From VRUE01 sp963824705 (GTDB lineage Bacteria > Actinomycetota > Thermoleophilia > Solirubrobacterales > 70-9), in assembly GCA_963824705.1 (NCBI GenBank), contig CAWGQE010000003.1, positions 1,364,001 to 1,428,000 on the forward strand: DNA of 64,000 nucleotides. Reading direction: 5' to 3'. Position 1 is the first letter of the stretch. Every line of letters starts with the position of its first letter. Under the pieces are notes generated by a model. It was not told the origin of the DNA. It was given only the letters and a program-made list of their open reading frames with translations, and ran no database searches. Positions 17,081 to 24,887 of this stretch are shown here, piece by piece. The translations under genes were made by a program, and so were the position numbers.

Positions 17081-17606
17081 TCGCTATCTCACCCGTGCGG
17101 ACCATTTCGATCAGGCCATGTGGGCGGATCATCCGCTCGAAGGCCTCGATCTTGTCGGCCGAGCCGGTGACCTCGATCGTCATCGCGCGCCGCGATACGT
17201 CGATGATCTTGGCCCTGAAGATCTCGGCGAACTGGATGATCTCGGCACGGCTCTCGACCGCGGCGGAGACTTTGAACATCGCCATCTCGCGGGCGACCGT
17301 CTCCTCGGGCTCCATGTCGCGGATTTTCAGCACGTTGACGAGCTTGTGCAGCTGCTTGGTCACCTGGTCGATCGGGTGGACGGCGCCGTCGAGGGTGAGC
17401 GTGATCCGCGAGATACTGGGGTCGTCGGTCGGGCCGACCGCGAGCGTGTCGATGTTGAAGCCGCGGCGCGAGAAAAGCCCCGCGATCCGAGCCAGCACGC
17501 CGGGCTTGTTCTCGACCAGGATCGAGAGGATGTGCTTGCGGCCGCTCAGCTGCCCGGGGACGTGCAGGTCCTCGAGTTTGACCATCTCCGGCGTGCCGGC
17601 CTCCAT
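17061..17606 (-). CDS. ilvN: Acetolactate synthase regulatory subunit
   Basis: The small subunit conferring valine feedback on acetolactate synthase. It is 181 aa. The N-terminal ACT domain (about 24-96) contains HILSILVENKPGVLARIAGLFSR's Gly/Leu signature, and a C-terminal ACT-like domain follows. The ATG overlaps the ilvB stop in TGATG (17604-17608), so the two subunits are co-translated. menF follows with a 20-bp overlap. Confidence 0.96.
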   Translation of the reverse strand: MEAGTPEMVKLEDLHVPGQLSGRKHILSILVENKPGVLARIAGLFSRRGFNIDTLAVGPTDDPSISRITLTLDGAVHPIDQVTKQLHKLVNVLKIRDMEPEETVAREMAMFKVSAAVESRAEIIQFAEIFRAKIIDVSRRAMTIEVTGSADKIEAFERMIRPHGLIEMVRTGEIAIARGGD

Positions 17607-19303
17607 CAGCGCACCCCCTGTGGCGCCTCGACCATGTCGCGCGCCGCTTCGCCTGGCGGGATCATCGGGTAGCAGTTCTCCTCCTGCGCGACACGCACGT
17701 CGAGCAGGACCGGGCCATCGATCTCCAGCGCCTGCGTCATCGCTCCCTCGAGCTCGTCGGCGTTCTCGCAGCGCATGCCGGTCGCACCGAAGGCCTCGGC
17801 GAGCTTCACCCAGTCCGGGCTGTCCCCCATCTGCACCGAGCTGTAGCGACGGTCCCAGAACAGCTCCTGCCACTGACGGACCATGCCCATGTAGCCGTTG
17901 TTCATCAGGAAGACCTTGACCGGGATCTTTTCGGTGACGCAGGTCGCAAGCTCCTGGCAGTTCATGATCAGGCTGCCGTCGCCGGCGAGGCAGACGACAT
18001 CGTCGTCGGGCCGCGCGACCTTGGCACCGACCGCCGCCGGCAGGCCGAAGCCCATCGTCCCCAGGCCGCCGGAGTTGATCCAGTGCCGGGGCTCCTCAAA
18101 GCCGTAGTACTGCGCCGCCCACATCTGGTGCTGGCCTACGTCGGAGGTGACGATCGCGTTCCCCTTCGTCGCCCGGTGCATCGCCTCGACCATGAATTGC
18201 GGCTTGATCTCGCCGTCGACCCCGGGGTCGTAGCGCAGCCGGTGCTGTTCCTGCCACTCGCGCAGCTGCTTCCACCAGGGATCGAGGCGCAAGCTGTCGG
18301 TCTGCAGCGCCCGGTACTCACGGGTCAGCTCCGGCAGCACCAGCTTGACGTCGCCGACGATCGGGATGTGCGCACCGATGTTCTTCGAGATCTCCGCCGG
18401 ATCGATGTCGATGTGGATGATTTTGGCGTGGGGCGCGAACTCGGAAAGCTTGCCGGTGATCCGGTCGTCGAAGCGGGCGCCGATCGCGACGATCAGATCG
18501 GCGTTGTCCATCGCCCAGTTGGCCGTCACCGTGCCGTGCATGCCGAGCATTCCCAGCCAGTGCTCGCCCGAGGCCGGATAGGCGCCAAGGCCCATCAGGG
18601 TCGAGGTGAGCGGGAAGCGATCGGCTGCGGCGAGCTCGCGCAGCTCCTCGGAGGCGTTGGCGTTGACCACGCCGCCGCCCGTGTAGAGGATCGGCCGCTT
18701 GGCGTTGGCGAGCGCTTTGGCGGCGATCCGCACCTGTTTGATGTTGCCCTTGCTCATCGGCTTGTAGCCGGGCAGCTCGACCGGCTCCGTGCGCGGCGAG
18801 TAGTCGATCTCGGCCCGCGAGAGGTCCTGCGGGATGTCGAGCAGCACCGGTCCCGGTCGCCCCGTCGCGGCGACGTGGAAGGCCTCGTGCACGTACTCGG
18901 GGATCTGCCGTGGGTCGGTGACCTGGAAGGAGTGCTTGACGAAGGGCAGCGTCGCGCCGAGGATGTCCGCCTCCTGGAAGCCGTCGGTACCGATCAGCTC
19001 GGTCCGCACCTGGCCGGTGACGAACACGGTCGGCACCGAGTCCATCATCGCGTCGGCGATTGCGGTGACCAGGTTGGTCGCGCCGGGGCCGGAGGTGGCA
19101 AACGCCACCCCCACCCTGCCCGATGCCTTGGCGTATCCCTCCGCGGCGTGGCCGCCGCCTTGCTCGTGGCGCACCTGGATGTGACGGAAGCCGGCGTCGA
19201 CGAGCGCGTCGTAGGTCGGCAGGTTGGCCCCACCGGGAATGCCGAAGATGTTTTTCACACCCTCGGCCTCGAGGCTTTTCATCAGCGCGTCCGCGGCTCT
19301 CAT
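17606..19303 (-). CDS. ilvB: Acetolactate synthase large subunit
   Basis: A ThDP- and FAD-dependent catalytic subunit forming acetolactate and acetohydroxybutyrate. It is 565 aa. The catalytic glutamate is in VRHEQGGGHAAEGYA (about residue 47), and the ThDP-Mg motif GDGSLIMNCQELAT ends near FLMNNGYMGMV. The start is only 25 bp after the sulfoquinovose-synthase-like gene, so no room exists for a separate leader peptide or attenuator. Transcription probably runs in from the upstream gene or from a promoter within it. Confidence 0.97.
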   Translation of the reverse strand: MRAADALMKSLEAEGVKNIFGIPGGANLPTYDALVDAGFRHIQVRHEQGGGHAAEGYAKASGRVGVAFATSGPGATNLVTAIADAMMDSVPTVFVTGQVRTELIGTDGFQEADILGATLPFVKHSFQVTDPRQIPEYVHEAFHVAATGRPGPVLLDIPQDLSRAEIDYSPRTEPVELPGYKPMSKGNIKQVRIAAKALANAKRPILYTGGGVVNANASEELRELAAADRFPLTSTLMGLGAYPASGEHWLGMLGMHGTVTANWAMDNADLIVAIGARFDDRITGKLSEFAPHAKIIHIDIDPAEISKNIGAHIPIVGDVKLVLPELTREYRALQTDSLRLDPWWKQLREWQEQHRLRYDPGVDGEIKPQFMVEAMHRATKGNAIVTSDVGQHQMWAAQYYGFEEPRHWINSGGLGTMGFGLPAAVGAKVARPDDDVVCLAGDGSLIMNCQELATCVTEKIPVKVFLMNNGYMGMVRQWQELFWDRRYSSVQMGDSPDWVKLAEAFGATGMRCENADELEGAMTQALEIDGPVLLDVRVAQEENCYPMIPPGEAARDMVEAPQGVR

Positions 19304-19328
19304 CGGACTCGCGATGGTACCAGTGGGG

Positions 19329-20513
19329 CTATGCCTGGCCAGCGGGGGTTTTCGCGTCGCCGGCCGGGTTCCAGCGGGTGCGTGGGTCGATCGAGCCCTC
19401 GATTGCGTTGCCCTTGTAGCGCTCGATCGCGTGGATGATGGACTCGACCAGCTCCTCGCCGAGCAGGGTCGGCTCGAGGCCGAGGTCGAGCAGCTTGGTG
19501 TGGATCGCGTTGTAGTAGTGCTCTTCCTTCTCGACCCGGGGGTTGTCGCAATGTTGGATCTCGACCGTGTAGCCGAGGTGCTCGGCGGCGTGCTTGACCA
19601 GCTCCGCCAGCTCGAGGACCGAGAACTGCTCGGTGAACTGGTTGAAGACGCGGAACTCGCCCGCGTCGGCGGGGTTGGTGGCCGCCAGTTCGATACAGGC
19701 GAGGGTGTCGCGGATGTTGAGGAAGCCGCGGGTCTGGCCGCCGGTGCCGTAGACGGTCAGCGGGTGGCCGATCACCGCCTGCAGGCAGAAGCGGTTTAGC
19801 ACGGTGCCGAAGATCTCGTCGTAGTCGAAGCGGGTGATCAGCCGCTCGTCGGCAGCCGTCTCGTCGGTCTGGATGCCGTAGACGACGCCCTGGTTCAAAT
19901 CGGTGGCGCGCAGGCCCCAGGTGCGGCAGGCAAAGTGAATGTTGGTCGAGTCGTGGACCTTGGAGCAGTGATACAGAGAGCCCGGCAGCTTCGGGAAGGG
20001 CAGCGTGTCCTTCCTTCCCTTGTGCTCGATCTCTATGTAGCCCTCCTCGATGTCGATGTTGGGCTGGCCGTACTCGCCCATCGTCCCGAGCTTGACCAGG
20101 TGGCAATCGGGGACGTGATCGCGCATCGCGAAGAGCAGGTTGAGGTTCCCGATCACGTTGGTGTACTGGGTCTCAACCGCTCGCTCGCGGGAGATCATCG
20201 AGTAAGGGGCCGAGGGTTGCTCGCCGTAGTGGATGACGACCTCGGGGAGGGTCTCGGCTACTACGGCGTCGAGGAACTCACCGTCCTCCACCGAGCCGAC
20301 GAAGCTCTGGATCCGCCTACCAGAGGTATCCGCCCAGGCCTCGATGCGGGCGTCGAGATCCGCGATCGGGGTCAGCGAGTCGCTGCCACTCTCGGTCACC
20401 CAGCGACGGCGGGAGAAGTTGTCGAGGACGGCTACGTCGTGGCCGCGGGACGAGAAGCGCAGGGCGGTCGGCCAGCCTAGGTAGCCGTCGCCCCCGAGGA
20501 TTAGGACGCGCAT
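19329..20513 (-). CDS. UDP-sulfoquinovose synthase-like (SQD1 family) epimerase
   Basis: An extended short-chain dehydrogenase, 394 aa, closely resembling plant and cyanobacterial SQD1/SqdB, which makes UDP-sulfoquinovose from UDP-glucose and sulfite. Visible SQD1 signatures: GGDGYLGWPTAL (8-19), GEQPSAPYSMI, VKLGTMGEYG, NIDIEEGYI, the YHCSK catalytic Tyr-Lys, ATDLNQGVVYG, GGQTRGFLNIRDT and EFRVFNQFTEQFSV. The family motifs at every key site make a generic epimerase unlikely. No SqdX or glycolipid transferase is present in the window. It is divergent (44 bp) from a GT-C glycosyltransferase and upstream of ilvB. Confidence 0.85.
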   Translation of the reverse strand: MRVLILGGDGYLGWPTALRFSSRGHDVAVLDNFSRRRWVTESGSDSLTPIADLDARIEAWADTSGRRIQSFVGSVEDGEFLDAVVAETLPEVVIHYGEQPSAPYSMISRERAVETQYTNVIGNLNLLFAMRDHVPDCHLVKLGTMGEYGQPNIDIEEGYIEIEHKGRKDTLPFPKLPGSLYHCSKVHDSTNIHFACRTWGLRATDLNQGVVYGIQTDETAADERLITRFDYDEIFGTVLNRFCLQAVIGHPLTVYGTGGQTRGFLNIRDTLACIELAATNPADAGEFRVFNQFTEQFSVLELAELVKHAAEHLGYTVEIQHCDNPRVEKEEHYYNAIHTKLLDLGLEPTLLGEELVESIIHAIERYKGNAIEGSIDPRTRWNPAGDAKTPAGQA

Positions 20514-20557
20514 GGTCGCGGCAGAGTAACGAACGGGGGCGACATAGCATCCGCAGG

Positions 20558-21970
20558 ATGAGAGGACTGGCGGCGCGCAACGGCGGGCGGATCGGGCTCG
20601 CGGCGCTGGTCGCGATCCTCCTGCTCGGCGTGGGTTTGCGCGTGGACGACGCCTGGCGAGGACGGGCGCCCGTCTACGACGCCGCCGCCTACGCGACGAT
20701 TGCGGCGAACCTGGAGCGCGGCGAGGGATTCACGCTCGGACCGGGCGCAACTCAGCCGGCAAGCAACTACTCCCCCGGTTTGCCTTTGCTGGTCGGCGGC
20801 ACCTACAAGCTGACTGATGGCGTTCACGAACGGTTCGCGCGCCTGGTCCTGGCCTTGATTGGAACGCTGGCGGTCCTATTCACCTACCTGATCGGGCGAC
20901 GGCTCTCCGGCCCGCTCGCCGGGCTGATCGGTGCGGGGGCCGTTGCCGTCTACCCCGCGTTGCTCGAGTACCAGGGGATGTTCATGTCCGAGCCGCTTGC
21001 CGCGACGCTGCTCTCGGGGGCGGTGCTGGCGATGCTCTGGGCCAGTGGTCGGGAGGAGGGGCGGAGGTCCTCGGGCGATCGCTGGGTTTTTCGCCCGGGA
21101 CGTGGACAGCCGTCCGAGATTGTGGGTGGGGCGAAAAACAGGACGCCGCGTCCGCCCGAGAACCCCCGCCCCTCCTCTGTCGGATGGCTGGTGCCAGGAT
21201 TACTACTCGGAGCGCTGGCGTTGGTCCGGCCCGAGTATCTAGCGATCTCCTTGCCGGTAGCTGTGGTGGTGTTCGCACGCGGTGGGCGAGATGATTGGCG
21301 AGCGGGCCTGCTTCAAGCCCTGGTGATGCTCGTCGGCTTGGCGCTGGTCGTCGTGCCTTGGACCGTGCGCAATGAGGTTGCACTCGGCAGGTTCGTTCCC
21401 ATCTCGACGGGCGGTGGGCAGGTGCTGTTTGCCGGCAGTTACATGCCCTCGGGCGGCGATCCCGAACGGGTTGGTGCCGAGGTGCTGGAGCGACATCCCG
21501 AATTGCGGCGTGAGCTGCCGCCGAGCCCGCGGCTGGAGCAGATCCTCGCCGCGCTGGCGAGGCAGCGGTATCCGGGGCTGGAAAGCGATGCGGCGCTGGC
21601 GCGCATGGGGCGTGAACGGCTTTGGGATGACGTCAGCGAACGGCCGGTCGAATATGCCGGGTTCGTCGCCTCGAAGCTATGGCTGATCTGGGGACATGGG
21701 CCGCGCAACGTGATGCGCGAGCCGGTTTGGGAGGTGCTGCACTGGCTGCTGGTCGCGCTTGGGCTGTTGGGACTCGGGGTCCTGGCCTGGCAACGTCGCT
21801 GGGAGGCTCTGTTGCTCGGCGTGGTCCTGGTCGCCGTGACCGCCACCGGTGCCCTGCTCGTCGCCTCGCCGCGGCGGGCGCTGGTGACGATTCCGGTGGT
21901 CGCGGCGCTGGCCGGGGTCGCGACCACCTGGGTCGTCAGGGCTTGTACTGGACGGCGAACGTCAACTTGA
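20558..21970 (+). CDS. GT-C membrane glycosyltransferase, ArnT/PMT-like (paralog 1)
   Basis: A 470-aa polytopic protein with about 10-12 helices, resembling the PMT/ArnT group that moves sugars from polyprenyl phosphate to proteins, lipids or glycans outside the membrane. The first periplasmic loop carries the expected acidic motif (VYDAAAYA, about 44-51), and LALVRPEYLAI follows in mid-protein. It is a clear paralog of the gene at 22399: both have ALxRPEYL, then VVPWTVRNxVxL / IVPWTVHNQVVL and PISTGGGxxL. Residues about 166-207 are encoded by an in-frame palindromic insert (21053-21177). The last 35 bp overlap the convergent secreted-protein gene. The acceptor is unknown. Confidence 0.8.
   Translation: MRGLAARNGGRIGLAALVAILLLGVGLRVDDAWRGRAPVYDAAAYATIAANLERGEGFTLGPGATQPASNYSPGLPLLVGGTYKLTDGVHERFARLVLALIGTLAVLFTYLIGRRLSGPLAGLIGAGAVAVYPALLEYQGMFMSEPLAATLLSGAVLAMLWASGREEGRRSSGDRWVFRPGRGQPSEIVGGAKNRTPRPPENPRPSSVGWLVPGLLLGALALVRPEYLAISLPVAVVVFARGGRDDWRAGLLQALVMLVGLALVVVPWTVRNEVALGRFVPISTGGGQVLFAGSYMPSGGDPERVGAEVLERHPELRRELPPSPRLEQILAALARQRYPGLESDAALARMGRERLWDDVSERPVEYAGFVASKLWLIWGHGPRNVMREPVWEVLHWLLVALGLLGLGVLAWQRRWEALLLGVVLVAVTATGALLVASPRRALVTIPVVAALAGVATTWVVRACTGRRTST
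21053..21177 (+). repeat. Palindromic element inside a glycosyltransferase gene (family 2)
   Basis: Arms 21053-21077 and 21153-21177 match in 23 of 25 positions around a 75-nt interior. Inside it a second perfect 10-bp stem forms between 21087-21096 (TTTTTCGCCC) and 21129-21138. The element is translated in frame, giving an Arg/Gly/Pro-rich stretch between membrane helices. The architecture (about 24-bp outer stem, about 75-nt interior, inner stem with T5CG/CGA5) is the same as the intergenic element at 31414-31533. Confidence 0.8.
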
Positions 21971-22334
21971 CGAAGGTCGCCGTGTCGGCGCCTTTGAAGG
22001 TGCAGATGTAGCTGACGAAGTCAGGTTCGGTCGCGAACACCGTCGGTCGGCAGTAGAAGCCGGCGACGTCGCCGCGGGGTTGCTCGAGGCCAAGCTGAGC
22101 GACCTTCTTCATGACGCCCTTGGCGTGCCCGCAGGTGGCGAACTGGGCCTGCAGCGGATCGACGTTGCTGGAGCTGAGCTTGCCGTAGATCTTGCTCCCG
22201 ACGACCTTCGGCGACGTAGTCGTGCAGGGCTTTGGCGCAGAGCCATTTTCGGTCGGCATCGCGAGCGCAACCGACGCGAGTGCGAGGGCGGCGAAGAGGG
22301 ATGTGCAGAGCATGATCAGCGGGAGACGTCTCAT
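21936..22334 (-). CDS. Small secreted protein of unknown function
   Basis: A 132-aa protein. A clear Sec signal peptide (MRR then a hydrophobic core, cleavage near AxA at about residue 25) is followed by a mature domain of about 107 residues with four Cys (in PKPCTT, FATCGH, GFYCRP, SYICTF), suggesting two disulfides. I recognise no family. ATG 22334 is chosen for the signal peptide and the GGAAGGAA Shine-Dalgarno upstream. It lies antisense at its 3' end to the GT-C gene (35-bp overlap) and sits between the two GT-C paralogs. Confidence 0.75.
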   Translation of the reverse strand: MRRLPLIMLCTSLFAALALASVALAMPTENGSAPKPCTTTSPKVVGSKIYGKLSSSNVDPLQAQFATCGHAKGVMKKVAQLGLEQPRGDVAGFYCRPTVFATEPDFVSYICTFKGADTATFVKLTFAVQYKP

Positions 22335-22398
22335 AGAGGTTCCTTCCGTGCGTGATTGACGATCGGTCACTCCACTTCGACGCCCCGGCCCGACGCCC

Positions 22399-23856
22399 TT
22401 GCGCTGGATAGCCTCAACCGCCTTGACCGCGATCGGCAACTGGATCCGGACGCTCCCCGATCGCCACGGGAAGAAGACGCTGATCCTGCTGGCGGCGATC
22501 CTCGTGCTCGGCTTCGGCCTGCGCGCCTACCGTGTAGTGGAGCCTTTGGCGACGCCGGGAGACGACGCCCACGCCTACTACGCGCTCTCCAAGTCCCTCT
22601 ATGAGGAAGGCAGCTACGGCGGTCCGACCTTCCGCGACGCCAGCGACTGGTCTCCGGGAGCACCCCTGCTCTACGCAGCTTCCTTCTACGCAACGGGAGG
22701 ATCCCGCGAAGGCACCGCAAGGATCGTCGAGCTCCTCCTCGGCCTCGCAGCGATCGTCGTCGCTTATCTGCTTGGGCGTCGCCTCAACTGCCGCCCCGCG
22801 GGCCTGATCGCCGCCTTCTGCGTCGCCGTCTATCCACCCTTCATCCACTCCACGGGTGCTCTTTACAGCGAGCCCCCCGCGATCTTCACCTTGCCCGCCG
22901 CGATCCTCGCCTTCCTCTGGGCCGCGGACATTGGCGCCATTCGCGCGGGTGGCGCGGGAGGAGGGGGTGTTCGGACGGGTGAGTCCGCTAACCCCCGCTC
23001 CCCCTCCGACAGGACCCGCGCGCCAAAGTGGCTGGTCCCTGGCTTTCTCTTCGGCCTGACCGCCCTGATCCGCCCCGAGTACCTCTTGGTCGGCGTCGCC
23101 TTCGCACCGCTTGCGGCAATCCGAATCGGCCGGGAGCGCGGCTGGCAACCGGCCCTCTCCGGCGCCGGCGTGTTCATCGCCGCGCTGTTGATCCCGATCG
23201 TCCCCTGGACGGTCCACAACCAGGTCGTCCTCGACCGCACGGTGCCAATCTCGACCGGGGGCGGCAAGGCGCTCTACGTCGGCACCTTCCTGCCTGCGGA
23301 CGGCGAATATCAGCGGGTCAAGGCGATGCTGCTCGAGCGCTACCGGCATCGCGACCTCCCGCCAAATTCCGAAGCGCTCGAACGGGTCGACCCGACGCCG
23401 CTGTTCGACCGCGTGGCCGCCCGTTATCCGGACCTGCCGCGCGACTCGGCGCTGGGCAAGATCGGCAAGCAGAACTTCTCCAAGTACTTCGACGAAGACC
23501 CGCTCGGCTACGCGGCGATGACGGGGCGCAAGGTCTGGCGGATGTGGAGCGCCGGCATCGGCGAAGCGATGGAATCGGGGGCCGGCCGCATCATCCAGGT
23601 GCTGCTGGTGCTGCTCGGCCTCGCCGGCCTTGCCTTGCTCGGGCTGCGCCGCCGCTGGTGGGAGGTGGTCGCGATGGCTACCCCGATCGTCCTCGTCACC
23701 GTCGTCGGCGCGGCCTCGCTGGCGGCACCGAGGCGCAACGAGATCCTGATGACGCTGATCTTTCCTCTCGTCGGCGTGGCCCTCACACGGCTGGGTGCAG
23801 CCATATCCTCCAGCGGTTCATGGTCCCCGAGGCAGGCATCTTCCCCTCCGAGCTGA
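22399..23856 (+). CDS. GT-C membrane glycosyltransferase, ArnT/PMT-like (paralog 2)
   Basis: A 485-aa polytopic protein, paralogous to the gene at 20558. The first-loop acidic motif is TPGDDAHAYYALS (about 52-64), and LTALIRPEYLLVG and IVPWTVHNQVVL follow. Like its paralog it holds a GC-rich imperfect palindrome (22943-23021) in frame just before the WLVPGFLFG helix. The start given is TTG 22399; TTG is weak and a start a few codons further in cannot be excluded. It ends 37 bp inside the GT2 gene, so the two are probably coupled and may supply and use the same polyprenyl-phosphate sugar. Confidence 0.8.
   Translation: MRWIASTALTAIGNWIRTLPDRHGKKTLILLAAILVLGFGLRAYRVVEPLATPGDDAHAYYALSKSLYEEGSYGGPTFRDASDWSPGAPLLYAASFYATGGSREGTARIVELLLGLAAIVVAYLLGRRLNCRPAGLIAAFCVAVYPPFIHSTGALYSEPPAIFTLPAAILAFLWAADIGAIRAGGAGGGGVRTGESANPRSPSDRTRAPKWLVPGFLFGLTALIRPEYLLVGVAFAPLAAIRIGRERGWQPALSGAGVFIAALLIPIVPWTVHNQVVLDRTVPISTGGGKALYVGTFLPADGEYQRVKAMLLERYRHRDLPPNSEALERVDPTPLFDRVAARYPDLPRDSALGKIGKQNFSKYFDEDPLGYAAMTGRKVWRMWSAGIGEAMESGAGRIIQVLLVLLGLAGLALLGLRRRWWEVVAMATPIVLVTVVGAASLAAPRRNEILMTLIFPLVGVALTRLGAAISSSGSWSPRQASSPPS
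22943..23021 (+). repeat. Imperfect palindrome inside the second GT-C gene
   Basis: Outer arms 22943-22950 and 23014-23021 are complementary. Inside, GGGGGT (22963-22968) pairs with ACCCCC (22991-22996) and CGGAC (22972-22976) with GTCCG (22983-22987) around a GGGTGA loop. It encodes a Gly/Arg-rich linker at the same protein position where the paralog carries its own palindrome. Confidence 0.6.
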
Positions 23857-24887
23857 CGGCGCTGCGCGCCGCGGGCCTGCTGATCGCGGCGGCGATCGTC
23901 GCCTACGCGGTCCTGCGCCGCCGCACCCTGCGCAACGTCGACGTGCTGATCCTGCTCGCCGCCGGCATCGGCCTGGCGATCGTCTCCGGGACCGAGCTGA
24001 CCGACAGGCTGCTCTCTGCCTTCTCTTTCGAAAAAGGCAATGGCGGCCGCATCCTCGGTCTCGCCGTCTTCTCGATCTTCGTCCTCTTCCTGCTGGTCTT
24101 GCGAGCCCTGTCGCAGGCCGCCCGCAACACCCGTCAGCTCTCCGCCGTGCTGGAGGGCCTCGCCTGGGAGGAGTTCCGCCAGGCGGATCTGCCCGAGCGC
24201 TTTCGCGACAAGATCGCGATCCTCGTCCCTGCCTACAACGAGGCCGAGAACGTCGGCCAGGTGCTCGACCTGATGCCGACTGAGGTCTGCGGCGTGCAGA
24301 CCGCGGTGCTGGTGGTCGACGACGGCTCTCGCGACGGCACCGGAGACGTCGCCGCCGAGCATGGCGCAGTGGTCGCCCGCCATGTGATCAACCGCGGCGG
24401 CGGCGCGGCCCTGCGCACCGGTTACCGCCTGATGGTCGACTCCGGCGCGGAGATCGTCGTCACCCTCGACGCCGACGGTCAGCACCTGCCCTCCGAGATG
24501 CCGCGTCTCGTGCAGCCGGTGCTAGACGGCGAGGTTGACGTCGCCCACGGCTCTCGCGTCCTCGGCGAGGCAGACGACAACCATTTCGCTCGCGAGCTCG
24601 GGATTGTCTTCTTCAACCGCCTCGTCTCCACCATCACCCGTACCAAGGTCAGCGACTGCTCCAACGGCTACCGCGCCGTCCGCACGACGGTCCTCCCGCA
24701 GCTCGTCCTGCGCCAGGAGCAGTTCCACACCTCCGAGTTCATGATCGAGGCGATCAAGCGCGGCGTCCCCGCCAAAGAGATCCCGGTGACCGTCGCCAAG
24801 CGGCTTCACGGCCACTCGAAGAAGCCGGCCGTCGTCCGTTACGGCCTCGGCTTCGCCAACGCGATCGTCCGCACCTGGCTGCGGTAA
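23820..24887 (+). CDS. DUF2304-GT2 fusion: polyprenyl-phosphate glycosyltransferase
   Basis: A 355-aa protein. Residues 1-115 hold three hydrophobic segments resembling DUF2304, usually a separate small membrane protein next to such transferases. Residues 125-340 are a family 2 glycosyltransferase: VPAYNEAENVGQ, VVDDGSRDGTG, the catalytic TLDADGQHLPSEM, then SDCSNGYRA. The closest functional type is dolichyl/polyprenyl-phosphate hexose synthase, charging a lipid carrier with a sugar on the inner membrane face. It probably supplies donors to the neighbouring GT-C enzymes. ATG 23820 overlaps the upstream gene by 37 bp. The stop overlaps the convergent aldose dehydrogenase by 49 bp. Confidence 0.85.
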   Translation: MVPEAGIFPSELTALRAAGLLIAAAIVAYAVLRRRTLRNVDVLILLAAGIGLAIVSGTELTDRLLSAFSFEKGNGGRILGLAVFSIFVLFLLVLRALSQAARNTRQLSAVLEGLAWEEFRQADLPERFRDKIAILVPAYNEAENVGQVLDLMPTEVCGVQTAVLVVDDGSRDGTGDVAAEHGAVVARHVINRGGGAALRTGYRLMVDSGAEIVVTLDADGQHLPSEMPRLVQPVLDGEVDVAHGSRVLGEADDNHFARELGIVFFNRLVSTITRTKVSDCSNGYRAVRTTVLPQLVLRQEQFHTSEFMIEAIKRGVPAKEIPVTVAKRLHGHSKKPAVVRYGLGFANAIVRTWLR

